32,596 nucleotides of DNA from assembly GCA_902528805.1 (NCBI GenBank), contig CABZUC010000007.1, forward strand, positions 1 through 32,596. The letters run 5' to 3'. Below the pieces are notes generated by a model. That model saw only the letters and a list, made by a program, of their open reading frames with translations. It made no database searches and was not told the DNA's origin. Shown piece after piece: positions 1 through 8,683 of the stretch. The translations under genes were made by a program, and so were the position numbers. Source of the stretch: an uncultured Alphaproteobacteria bacterium (GTDB lineage: Bacteria; Pseudomonadota; Alphaproteobacteria; HIMB59). The first letter of the stretch is position 1; every line of letters starts with the position of its first letter.

Positions 1-47
1 ACATAGATATCGCTGAAGCTAAGAAAATATTAAAATATGGAAATTAA
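1..47 (+). CDS. ribF: 3' end of an upstream gene, probably bifunctional riboflavin kinase/FAD synthetase (partial)
   Basis: Frame 3 reads IDIAEAKKILKYGN* with the stop at 45-47, overlapping the ileS start. It resembles a RibF C-terminus, and ribF upstream of ileS is common in proteobacteria. Confidence 0.45.
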   Translation, partial: IDIAEAKKILKYGN

Positions 48-2817
48 AGACTCTATTACTCTACCTAAGACTGAATTTTCTATGAAAGCTGATTTGCCCA
101 AGAAAGAACCAGATATCCTCAATAATTGGATTAAAAATGATATTTATAAAAAGTTAAGAGAACAGTCAGCTTCTAAAGAGAAGTTTATTCTTCATGATGG
201 ACCACCTTATGCAAATGGACATCTGCACATGGGCCATGCACTCAATAAAATCTTAAAAGATATAATTGTAAAATACCAACAACTTCTTAATAAAAATTCT
301 ATTTATGTCCCTGGATGGGATTGTCATGGACTGCCTATCGAATGGAAAATTGAGGAGGAATATAGAGCTAAAAAGAAAAACAAAGATGATGTTCCTGTTA
401 TTGAATTTAGAAAACAATGCAGAGACTTTGCAAGTAAGTGGATATCTATTCAAAAAAAAGAATTTCAAAGATTGGGAGTGATTGGTGATTGGGATAATCC
501 CTACACAACTATGCACTTTCATGCGGAGGCCCAAATAGTAAGAGAATTAGGAAAGTTTCTAAAAAATGGCGGAATCTATAAAGGTCACAGGCCAGTTTTA
601 TGGTCTGTAGTTGAAAAAACAGCTCTTGCAGATGCAGAAGTTGAATATCATGATCATAAATCAACAACTATATATGCATGTTTTCCAATTTCAAAAACTG
701 ATAACGAAAAATTAAAAGACCACTCAATTGTTATATGGACAACTACTCCATGGACAATACCAGGCAACAGAGCTTTAGCTATTCATAATGAAATTGAATA
801 CAAATCTTTGAGTTTTAAATATGAAAACAAGAATAAAAATATAATTATTGCTGGTGAATTAGTTGAAACATTTATTAAAGAAAATAAAATTGAGAATTTT
901 ACAGTTGATTTTTCTATCAAAGGCCATGAGCTAACAAATACTCTGTGTAAACACACATTATATGACTCTGGTTATGATTTTGAAGTTCCAGTTCTTCATG
1001 GGGACTTTGTAACTACCGAACAAGGTACAGGTATAGTACACATTTGCCCAGTCCATGGAATGGACGATTTTATTTTGGGTAAAAAACATGATTTAGATTT
1101 ACCCATGACAATAAATGAAAGTGGGATATATTATGATCATATCCCTGTATTTAAAGGTCAACATATATTTAAAGTTGATCAAAATGTTTGTGATGAAATT
1201 AAAAAAAATAATAATTTAATATCTCAAGGAATATTAGTTCATAGTTATCCTCATTCTTGGAGATCAAAAGCTCCTTTGGTTTATAAAAATACTTCGCAGT
1301 GGTTTATTTCAATGGAGACTAACGAGTTAAGAGTAAAAGCACTCAAGGCTATTGATGAAACTGATTTTTTCCCTAAACAAGGAAAAAAAAGATTAAGAAG
1401 TATGATACAAGATCGTCCTGATTGGTGTGTATCAAGACAGAGAGTTTGGGGAGTGCCTTTACCAATATTTGTGAATAAAAAAACAGGAGAACCTTTACGC
1501 GATCAAAATATTATTGAAAAAATTGCAAAGATTTATGAAGAAGAGGGTGGTGATGCTTGGTTTAATTCTGAAGCTTCAAGATTTTTATCTCCTGAGTATG
1601 ACCCCAATGAATTTGAACAGGTAAAAGATGTTGTGGAGGTTTGGTTTGATAGTGGCTCGACTCACTCTTATGTACTAGAGGCGAGAGAAGATCTTCATTG
1701 GCCAGCGTCCATGTATCTTGAAGGCTCAGATCAACACAGAGGTTGGTTTCACTCATCCTTGCTTGAGTCTTGTGGAACAAGAGATAGGGCACCTTTTGAG
1801 AGTATTTTATCTCATGGCTTTGTTGTAGATGGTAAAGGTAGAAAGATGTCCAAGTCCATCGGGAATGTAATTTCTCCCGATGAAATAATCAATAAATATG
1901 GCGCAGATATTTTAAGGATTTGGGTTGTTGCTTCAGATTATTCTGAGGATTTAAAGATTGATAATCAAATTATCAGTTATCAAATAGACTCATATAGAAA
2001 AATTAGAAATACATTAAGATTTCTTTTAGGAAATCTTAATAACTTCAATTATCAAGATTTAGTAAAACCAGAGCAAATGCCCGAATTAGAAAGGTATCTT
2101 TTAACTAGAATTTCAAACCTAAATCATAACCTCATAGATTTAGTATCAAAACACGATTATCATGGTATTTTCACCCTATTATTAAATTTTTGCACTCTTG
2201 AATTATCTGCATTGTATTTTGATATTAGAAAAGACTCTTTATATTGTGATGATATAAAAAGTTTAAAAAGAAGATCAACTTCAACATGCCTGCATATTAT
2301 ATTTGAGTTTTTAACAAAATGGCTCTCCCCCATTGTTTCATTTACGTGTGAGGAGGCATGGAATTCTAGAAATTATGGTGATAAAGAGAGTATCTTGTTA
2401 CAAAATATTAAAGAAGAGGAATTCACCTATGAAGATACTTCTTTATTAGGAGTTTTTGATGAACTAAAAAGAGTGAGAAAAAGTGTAACTTCAGCTTTGG
2501 AGCTAAAAAGAAATGAAAAATTAATCGGCTCTAGCCTTCAAGCCAAGGTAATTTTATTTTTACCTCGAAATACAATACAGGCTATTGAAGATTTAGATTT
2601 AGCAGAGATGTGCATTGTTAGTAATGTTGAAATTCAAGATATTTCAAACAAGTCAGAAGACTCAATCAAATTTGATGATGAAGATATTTATGTAGAGATA
2701 AAATTAGCTGATGGGAAAAAATGTGAAAGATGTTGGACTGTTCTAAAAGAAGTATCCTCTAATAAAAATAATTTATGTAATAGATGTGAAGATGTTTGGA
2801 ACTCTATTCAACAATAA
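37..2817 (+). CDS. ileS: Isoleucyl-tRNA synthetase
   Basis: 926 aa. PYANGHLHMGHALNKILKD (HIGH region), GRKMSKSIGNV (KMSKS), WVVASDYSEDLKI, and a C-terminal zinc finger KCERCW...CNRCEDVW. Confidence 0.98.
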   Translation: MEIKDSITLPKTEFSMKADLPKKEPDILNNWIKNDIYKKLREQSASKEKFILHDGPPYANGHLHMGHALNKILKDIIVKYQQLLNKNSIYVPGWDCHGLPIEWKIEEEYRAKKKNKDDVPVIEFRKQCRDFASKWISIQKKEFQRLGVIGDWDNPYTTMHFHAEAQIVRELGKFLKNGGIYKGHRPVLWSVVEKTALADAEVEYHDHKSTTIYACFPISKTDNEKLKDHSIVIWTTTPWTIPGNRALAIHNEIEYKSLSFKYENKNKNIIIAGELVETFIKENKIENFTVDFSIKGHELTNTLCKHTLYDSGYDFEVPVLHGDFVTTEQGTGIVHICPVHGMDDFILGKKHDLDLPMTINESGIYYDHIPVFKGQHIFKVDQNVCDEIKKNNNLISQGILVHSYPHSWRSKAPLVYKNTSQWFISMETNELRVKALKAIDETDFFPKQGKKRLRSMIQDRPDWCVSRQRVWGVPLPIFVNKKTGEPLRDQNIIEKIAKIYEEEGGDAWFNSEASRFLSPEYDPNEFEQVKDVVEVWFDSGSTHSYVLEAREDLHWPASMYLEGSDQHRGWFHSSLLESCGTRDRAPFESILSHGFVVDGKGRKMSKSIGNVISPDEIINKYGADILRIWVVASDYSEDLKIDNQIISYQIDSYRKIRNTLRFLLGNLNNFNYQDLVKPEQMPELERYLLTRISNLNHNLIDLVSKHDYHGIFTLLLNFCTLELSALYFDIRKDSLYCDDIKSLKRRSTSTCLHIIFEFLTKWLSPIVSFTCEEAWNSRNYGDKESILLQNIKEEEFTYEDTSLLGVFDELKRVRKSVTSALELKRNEKLIGSSLQAKVILFLPRNTIQAIEDLDLAEMCIVSNVEIQDISNKSEDSIKFDDEDIYVEIKLADGKKCERCWTVLKEVSSNKNNLCNRCEDVWNSIQQ

Positions 2818-3277
2818 ATTTAATTTAACTTTATTTTTTTTGTTTCTAACACTTGTTATTTTAGATCAGTTTACTAAGGCATTAGTTATCAATTTTTTCA
2901 ATCTTTATGACTCAGTAGCTTTGTTGCCTATGATTAATTTAACATTCGTTGTGAATTATGGTTTTGCCTTTGGATTATTGAATAACCCATCTCTAAATCA
3001 AATATTAGTTTCATTAGTGATTTTAGCAATTATCATATATTTTTTATATTTACTTATAAAAACACAAGATAAAATTTTTCAATTAACTTTAACTTTAATT
3101 CTAGCTGGAGCATTAGGTAACTTTGTAGATAGGATATTTAGGGGTTTTGTTATTGACTTTATTGACATATATATAGGTGAATATCACTGGCCAGCATTTA
3201 ATATTGCTGATAGCTGTATTACTGTGGGGTTTATAGTATTGATGATAAATATTTTATTTTTAAATAAAAAATTATGA
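2786..3277 (+). CDS. lspA: Lipoprotein signal peptidase (SPase II)
   Basis: 163 aa multi-TM protein with LDQFTKALV, NYGFAFGLL, GALGNFVDRIFRGFVIDFID and FNIADSCI. GTG start at 2786, with an alternative ATG at 2792. Overlaps ileS. Confidence 0.96.
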   Translation: MKMFGTLFNNKFNLTLFFLFLTLVILDQFTKALVINFFNLYDSVALLPMINLTFVVNYGFAFGLLNNPSLNQILVSLVILAIIIYFLYLLIKTQDKIFQLTLTLILAGALGNFVDRIFRGFVIDFIDIYIGEYHWPAFNIADSCITVGFIVLMINILFLNKKL

Positions 3278-3603
3278 AGAGTGTTTTTTTAGTTTTATTA
3301 GTATTCCTTATATCTTGTCAGAGAGAAATAAGAAACGAAGTTGGTGTAGGATATAATAAAGAGCTTATTATACCTCCAACAAATGATTTACCTCTGCCAA
3401 AAAGCACAGGAGATAATATATCTAATTCTCAAATTTCAAGTAATCCAGTAATAGACTCAATTCTTAATGAGACAAAAGCCAACGAGGCAAATCCAAATAT
3501 AATTGATGAAATTGACTCCGGAAACGAGCTTGAAACGGATTCGAGTGACATTGAACCAAAAGGTAATTTTTTTCAACGTCTTTTCAAAGGTAAAAAAAAG
3601 TAA
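3274..3603 (+). CDS. Small lipoprotein, DUF3035/BamF-like
   Basis: 109 aa with lipobox LISC. The motif ELIIPPTNDLPLPK resembles the PPxFxLPxP core of DUF3035/BamF. Located directly after lspA (ATGA overlap), as in many alphaproteobacteria. Confidence 0.65.
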   Translation: MKSVFLVLLVFLISCQREIRNEVGVGYNKELIIPPTNDLPLPKSTGDNISNSQISSNPVIDSILNETKANEANPNIIDEIDSGNELETDSSDIEPKGNFFQRLFKGKKK

Positions 3604-3636
3604 AAGCTAAATTATCATTATATAGATTCAATTATC

Positions 3637-4794
3637 ATGAAAATCAAAAACAATTCTAAAAATTTAACATCTATTAAACAAAAAAATATTAATTATTCCA
3701 TTAATGAATTCTTTTCATTAGATATGTTTAATCCAATTACACAGAGGAGTTATTTTGATAAATATGACCTAAGTATATTTAAAAAAAAAAAATTTAGAAC
3801 TCATGTATTTGGTATGGGTGGATCATCATTAAGTACTAAATTACTTGCTCAGTTTCTCGATCCTTATAGCCTTAGTAAAAATCTTTTTATTTATGATAAC
3901 CCATCACCTGTTATAATTAAAAATGTACTATTAGATTTAAATATAGATAAAAATGATAAATTTATATTTATTTCGAAATCGGGCAACACAATTGAAACAA
4001 AGTATTTTCTTAGTTTAACTATTAAAATATTTAAACAAAAAAAAATTTCAAAGCTTGTAAAGGACTTTATTTTTATTACTGAGGATAAAAATAATTACAT
4101 GAGAATATTTGCAAAAAAAAATAATATTCTATGTTTTGATCATGACCCAAACATAGGTGGAAGATTTAGTATATTTTCAATAACCTCACTCCTCCCTTTA
4201 ATATCAATAGGTTATTCATTACCAAAAATAATAAAATCGTTTATAGAAGCTAAAAAATTATTTGAGAAAAACCATAGAGACCTATCAAAGCACACATTGT
4301 ATTCAATTGCATATGAAAAAAAATTTGATCTAAACATTCTTGTTGGCCTAAGTTATCACGATAAAATTAATGCTGTTAATGAGTGGTATAGGCAAATTTT
4401 TGCTGAGAGTTTAGGTAAAAACAAGAATGCTAAAAACTATATTTCGTCTTATGGATCTATAGATCAACATAGTCAATTTCAACTCTACATTGATGGTCCA
4501 TATGATAAACACTTTAATTTTTTTAAAATTAAAAATAATAATAAAGCAGTAAATTCTAATGCTAGTCTAATAAAGGGTTATAATTTAATGAGCACTCTAG
4601 AAAATGGAGCTATAAAAACGCTCCAACAAAAAAAATTTTTAGTAACACAGATTTCAATAGATGATGATTTCAATAGCTATTGCTATTTGTTGTTTTATCT
4701 AATATTTGACATTTATTTAAGATCAAAATTTGAAAAAATTAATTTTTTAGATCAACCAGCTGTTGAAATTCTTAAGAAAAATACGAAAGCATAA
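3637..4794 (+). CDS. pgi: Glucose-6-phosphate isomerase (compact form)
   Basis: 385 aa. HVFGMGGSSLS, FISKSGNTIET (SIS phosphosugar site), NIGGRFS, NEWYRQIFAESLGK, SIDQHSQFQLYIDG, C-terminal DQPAVEILKK. Confidence 0.9.
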   Translation: MKIKNNSKNLTSIKQKNINYSINEFFSLDMFNPITQRSYFDKYDLSIFKKKKFRTHVFGMGGSSLSTKLLAQFLDPYSLSKNLFIYDNPSPVIIKNVLLDLNIDKNDKFIFISKSGNTIETKYFLSLTIKIFKQKKISKLVKDFIFITEDKNNYMRIFAKKNNILCFDHDPNIGGRFSIFSITSLLPLISIGYSLPKIIKSFIEAKKLFEKNHRDLSKHTLYSIAYEKKFDLNILVGLSYHDKINAVNEWYRQIFAESLGKNKNAKNYISSYGSIDQHSQFQLYIDGPYDKHFNFFKIKNNNKAVNSNASLIKGYNLMSTLENGAIKTLQQKKFLVTQISIDDDFNSYCYLLFYLIFDIYLRSKFEKINFLDQPAVEILKKNTKA

Positions 4795-5089
4795 ATTGAT
4801 AAATAATTTAATAATTTTTTTTGGTGCTAATTCTAAATTACATCTATTAAAAATATTTATTATTTTTGGATTAGCAGGTTCTCTTTCAGTTATTTTATCT
4901 GATCCATTACTTAAACTGGTTTCAATAGAAAATTATATTTCTAATAAGTTTTTGTATTGGGTAATAAGATTAATATTAATTTTTCCTATTTATCAATTTG
5001 TACTGATTGCTATAGCTTTAGTTTTTGGAGAATTTAGTTACTTTAAAAAGTTTTTTATAAAATTTATTAATTATTTTAAAATAAATTAA
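4763..5089 (+). CDS. Small membrane protein, DUF6787-like
   Basis: 108 aa with two or three TM segments. The pattern FIIFGLAGSLSVILSDPLL...FPIYQFVLIAIALVFGEFSYFKKF resembles DUF6787 proteins as I recall them. Apparent TTG start, overlaps the pgi 3' end by 32 nt. Confidence 0.55.
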   Translation: MKFLRKIRKHKLINNLIIFFGANSKLHLLKIFIIFGLAGSLSVILSDPLLKLVSIENYISNKFLYWVIRLILIFPIYQFVLIAIALVFGEFSYFKKFFIKFINYFKIN

Positions 5090-5613
5090 GTTCTAAAAAA
5101 AAATAGGTTTTTATTTTTATATTGTTTTATTAGAATTAGATTATCTAATTCAATTAAATTATCATTTTCTAATATAATAAGGATATTAGAATTGATCTTA
5201 TCTAAAATTTTATTTTTTATTAGTTCAAATCTGTGATCATAAGGAGGGTCAATATAAATTATTTGGCAAGAATTTAAAAAATCTATTTCTTGTTTATATG
5301 GATCTATGTTTAATACTTCATAGTTTTCTTCATTAGTATTTTTTATAAACACCTCAATCTTGTCGGTATGATTTTTTTCAATATCATTAAATATGACTTT
5401 TTTAGCCCCTCTAGATAAAGCTTCTATTCCAATTGAACCTGTGCCTGCAAATAAATCACAAAAAATAACATTATTAAGATTCACATCTAAATTGTTATTA
5501 TGTAACAATAAGTTAAAAATATCCTCCCTTACTCTTGCTAAAGTTGGTCTGTAATTACCTTTAGACTCTACTAAAATCTTTCTACCCTTGTATTTACCGC
5601 TTATAACTCTCAT
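5086..5613 (-). CDS. rsmD: 16S rRNA (guanine(966)-N(2))-methyltransferase
   Basis: MRVISGKYKGRKI, RPTLARVREDIFNLL, CDLFAGTGSIGIEALSRGA and IYIDPPYD are RsmD signatures. The track start at 5616 is a TTG directly before the ATG at 5613. Confidence 0.95.
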   Translation of the reverse strand: MRVISGKYKGRKILVESKGNYRPTLARVREDIFNLLLHNNNLDVNLNNVIFCDLFAGTGSIGIEALSRGAKKVIFNDIEKNHTDKIEVFIKNTNEENYEVLNIDPYKQEIDFLNSCQIIYIDPPYDHRFELIKNKILDKINSNILIILENDNLIELDNLILIKQYKNKNLFFFRT

Positions 5614-6286
5614 CAATTTGCATTTCTTTATAATTTCCGTACGTAATAGATTTTAATAGAAAACGTCCATAAGAAATTCTTTTAAGTTTTTCAACTTTCA
5701 AATTAAATAATGTACAGATATTTCTTATCTCTCTATTCTTACCTTCAGTAAGATCAAATCTCAATACATGTTTATTACTATTAGAATGTACTAAGTTTAC
5801 ATTTGGTTTTTTATAAATTTCTTTTCCATAAATTTTTTTATTCATAGATTTAATTTTATTTTCATCAAATGACCCTATTACATTAACCAGATAAGACCTT
5901 TTAATATTGGATTTAGGGAGTTCCATATATCTCTTAAAAGAGGTTTCTTTTGTAAATAATAATAAACCCTCAGAATTATAATCTAATCTACCAATATAGT
6001 GATACTGGTGATATTTTTTAGGTAGAAAGTCATAAACAATTTTTCTATTTTTTTCATCTTTTTTTGAAGTGATACAACCTTTAGGCTTATGAAATAAGAG
6101 TATATTTAATTTACTAGATTTTATTTTTTTTATTTCAAAAATATCTTTATCAGTTACTGATAAAAAAGGTCTTGTCTCAATAGCTCCATTTAGTGTAACT
6201 TTTTTATTCTTTATTAGAGTTTCTGCTTGTTTTCTAGAAATCCTAAATTTTATAGATAATTTTTTACTAAATGTTATTTTTTGCAT
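5594..6286 (-). CDS. rluB: Ribosomal large-subunit pseudouridine synthase, RsuA/RluB/E/F family
   Basis: S4-like N-terminus (RKQAETLIKNKKVTLNG), HKPKGCITSKKDE, IGRLDYNSEGLLLFT (catalytic Asp), GKNREIRNICTLFNLKVEKLKRISYG. Confidence 0.9.
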   Translation of the reverse strand: MQKITFSKKLSIKFRISRKQAETLIKNKKVTLNGAIETRPFLSVTDKDIFEIKKIKSSKLNILLFHKPKGCITSKKDEKNRKIVYDFLPKKYHQYHYIGRLDYNSEGLLLFTKETSFKRYMELPKSNIKRSYLVNVIGSFDENKIKSMNKKIYGKEIYKKPNVNLVHSNSNKHVLRFDLTEGKNREIRNICTLFNLKVEKLKRISYGRFLLKSITYGNYKEMQIDESYKR

Positions 6287-6974
6287 GATCAGTAAACATC
6301 TTTATTATATTTTTATCAAATTCAGTTATTAAAAATTCTGGATGCCATTGAACTCCCATACATAAAGGATGTTCATTATGATGAAAAGCTTCAATTATAT
6401 TATCAGGTGCATAGGCATCTATTGTTAGCTTTTTCCCAATTTTATTAATTGCTTGATGATGAGCACTATTTACATAAATTTTTGAACTATCTTTAAATAT
6501 TTTTAGCTTTGACACATCGCTTAAAATAATTTCATGACTAGTTTCATTTCTAGGATTAGGTTGTTCATGTTCAATAAATGAGTTTATATCTTGAATTAAA
6601 CTTCCACCAAAAAATACATTAAGAAGTTGGCTTCCTCCACATATTCCTAAGATAGGTTTATTAAAAGGAAAGTATTTTTCTAATACCTTAAATTCAAAAT
6701 TCGTTCTATCTTGAATAGTTTGAATTTTGTCTGAATGAATTTTCTCTCCATAATGTTTAGGGTCAATATCAAAATCTCCCCCTGAAATAAGTAAACCATC
6801 TAAAAAATCGACATTTTCTAATGTTTCTGTTATTGGAAGTATTACAGGTGTGCATCCAAATTTATAAAGGCAGTCTGAATAATGGCGCCTTAAAGCGAAC
6901 CATGGATAATTAGAATAAGTGTTTTCTTTTTCCTTATAATCAGTTGTAATACCGATGATTGGGAGTCTAGTCAC
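6267..6974 (-). CDS. Gamma-glutamyl-gamma-aminobutyrate hydrolase family (peptidase C26)
   Basis: PIIGITTDY, LLISGGDFDIDPKHYGE, ILGICGGSQLLNVFFGGSLIQDI (nucleophile Cys), GVQWHPEFL (His/Glu). GTG start. Confidence 0.9.
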   Translation of the reverse strand: MTRLPIIGITTDYKEKENTYSNYPWFALRRHYSDCLYKFGCTPVILPITETLENVDFLDGLLISGGDFDIDPKHYGEKIHSDKIQTIQDRTNFEFKVLEKYFPFNKPILGICGGSQLLNVFFGGSLIQDINSFIEHEQPNPRNETSHEIILSDVSKLKIFKDSSKIYVNSAHHQAINKIGKKLTIDAYAPDNIIEAFHHNEHPLCMGVQWHPEFLITEFDKNIIKMFTDHAKNNI

Positions 6975-6975
6975 A

Positions 6976-7401
6976 ATGAATAATTTAACAAATTTTATAC
7001 GTCTTGTACTGAGTCAAAGTAAATTAGCTATGGAAAAAGATGAAATTCCAGTAGCATCATTGATAGTTGACCCTACAGATGAAAGGGTTATTGCAAAATC
7101 TTTTAATCAAGAAATTGCTCTAAATGATCCAACAGCACATGCGGAAATTTTGAGCATAAGAAAAGCTTGTAAAAAATTAAATCAAAAAAGGTTAGATGGT
7201 CTTATCATGATTTGTAATTTAGAGCCTTGTAATATGTGTAAAGAGGTTATTAAGTCTGCAAGATTGTCTAAAGTCTATTATTTATTTAAAAATGAGAACC
7301 CTCATCGAAAGACCATATCAACAGTAAAATATAAACGAATTGAAAATAATGAAGAAAATTTAATTAAAAAATTTTTTAGAAATAAAAGAACTAAAAATTA
7401 G
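6976..7401 (+). CDS. tadA: tRNA(adenine34) deaminase TadA-like (CMP/dCMP deaminase fold)
   Basis: PTAHAEILSIRKA and NLEPCNMCKEVI zinc motifs. ATG at 6976 preferred over the track start at 6955. Located next to an rluB-like gene, a common alphaproteobacterial arrangement. Confidence 0.85.
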   Translation: MNNLTNFIRLVLSQSKLAMEKDEIPVASLIVDPTDERVIAKSFNQEIALNDPTAHAEILSIRKACKKLNQKRLDGLIMICNLEPCNMCKEVIKSARLSKVYYLFKNENPHRKTISTVKYKRIENNEENLIKKFFRNKRTKN

Positions 7402-8653
7402 CACCAATGTCAGATCTATAATATTTTTCAGGCCAGTCAATCATATCAGCTATTTCGTAAACTTTCTTTCTACACTCAAGGTAATCATTCCCAGACGCAA
7501 CAATTGAGAGAACCCTTCCTCCATTAGAAAATATTTTGTTGTCAATTAATTTAGTTGCAGCATGAAAAATATAAAAGTCATCATTATTTTCAAATTTACT
7601 AATATTTCTTATTTCCGTATTTTTTGGATAATTTTCCGGGTATCCTTTGGTTGCTAAAATTAAACAAATAGATTTTTTATTTTCGTAAAATTCAATTTTA
7701 GAATATTTTAAATTTTTTGTTGCGGTTGAATGAAGTAAGGCTAAGAAGTCTGATTTCACTCTAAGTGAAATACTTTGAATTTCTGGATCTCCAAATCTAG
7801 TATTGTATTCAAGTAAATAAGGCTGATTGTATTCATTAACAATTATCCCAAAAAATATTACTCCTTGGAATGCTATGTTATCATGTTTAAGACCATTAAT
7901 TGTTTTTTTGACTATTTCTTCTTGAATTATATTGTTTAAATCTTCCTTTAAAATTGGTGCAGGGCTAATAGTTCCCATTCCTCCAGTATTTGGCCCAGTA
8001 TCATTGTCCCCAATTCTTTTATAGTCCTGTGCTGAACCAAAATTTAAATAATCTTCTCCATCTGTTATTGTAAAAAAACTCAATTCTCTTCCTTCAATGA
8101 AATCCTCAATTACTACTTTGTTATTTTCTTGGTTAAATTCCTTTTTAATAAATACTCTTTCACACGCTTTTATTGCTTCGTTAGTGTCTGCGCAAACAAA
8201 AACCCCTTTACCTGCAGCTAAGCCGTCATATTTGACAACAATAGGCCCACTAAAACTCATTAAATAATTTTTTGCTTTTTCAAAATCAACAAATGTTTGA
8301 GATTTTGCTGTTGCAATATCGTGCGATTGGCAAAACTCTTTCATAAACTCTTTAGAGGACTCAAGTTTTGCACCTTTCGAGTCAGGTCCAAAAACATTTA
8401 GACCATTATTTCTAAGTTCCCCAGCTATATTTTCTGATAAATAGTTTTCTGGACCTACGACAATAAGGTCGGGATTAATTTTAATACATTCTCTGATAAT
8501 ATCTTCTTTAGTTGAGATATTTCTACACTCGGCAATTTGACTTATTCCATAATTTCCAGGGAAACAAAACACTTTTTCACAAAGATATGACTTATCAAGA
8601 ATTCTACATAAGGCATGTTCACGTGCACCAGATCCTATAACTATGACATTCAT
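7391..8653 (-). CDS. purD: Phosphoribosylamine-glycine ligase
   Basis: MNVIVIGSGAREHAL, VGPENYLSENIAGELR, VVKYDGLAAGKGVFV, DYKRIGDNDTGPNTGGMGTISP, EYNTRFGDPE. Confidence 0.98.
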   Translation of the reverse strand: MNVIVIGSGAREHALCRILDKSYLCEKVFCFPGNYGISQIAECRNISTKEDIIRECIKINPDLIVVGPENYLSENIAGELRNNGLNVFGPDSKGAKLESSKEFMKEFCQSHDIATAKSQTFVDFEKAKNYLMSFSGPIVVKYDGLAAGKGVFVCADTNEAIKACERVFIKKEFNQENNKVVIEDFIEGRELSFFTITDGEDYLNFGSAQDYKRIGDNDTGPNTGGMGTISPAPILKEDLNNIIQEEIVKKTINGLKHDNIAFQGVIFFGIIVNEYNQPYLLEYNTRFGDPEIQSISLRVKSDFLALLHSTATKNLKYSKIEFYENKKSICLILATKGYPENYPKNTEIRNISKFENNDDFYIFHAATKLIDNKIFSNGGRVLSIVASGNDYLECRKKVYEIADMIDWPEKYYRSDIGANF

Positions 8654-8661
8654 TTATACAA

Positions 8662-8667
8662 TATAAT
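8662..8667 (+). promoter_or_regulatory. Candidate xseA -10 element
   Basis: Perfect TATAAT in the 30-bp purD/xseA divergent gap, about 17 bp upstream of the GTG start at 8684. Confidence 0.3.
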
Positions 8668-8683
8668 AAAGTATATTTATTTT

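Noticed and set aside
253-534. 93-aa minus-strand ORF inside ileS
   Set aside because: Fully antisense to a strongly supported gene with no recognisable domain; likely a by-product of AT-rich codon usage.
1562-1792. 76-aa minus-strand ORF inside ileS
   Set aside because: Antisense to the conserved KMSKS-proximal region; no family signature.
8615-8683. N-terminal extension of xseA overlapping purD
   Set aside because: MFTCTRSYNYDIHLYNIIKYIYF has no XseA similarity and overlaps the purD start; GTG at 8684 fits better.
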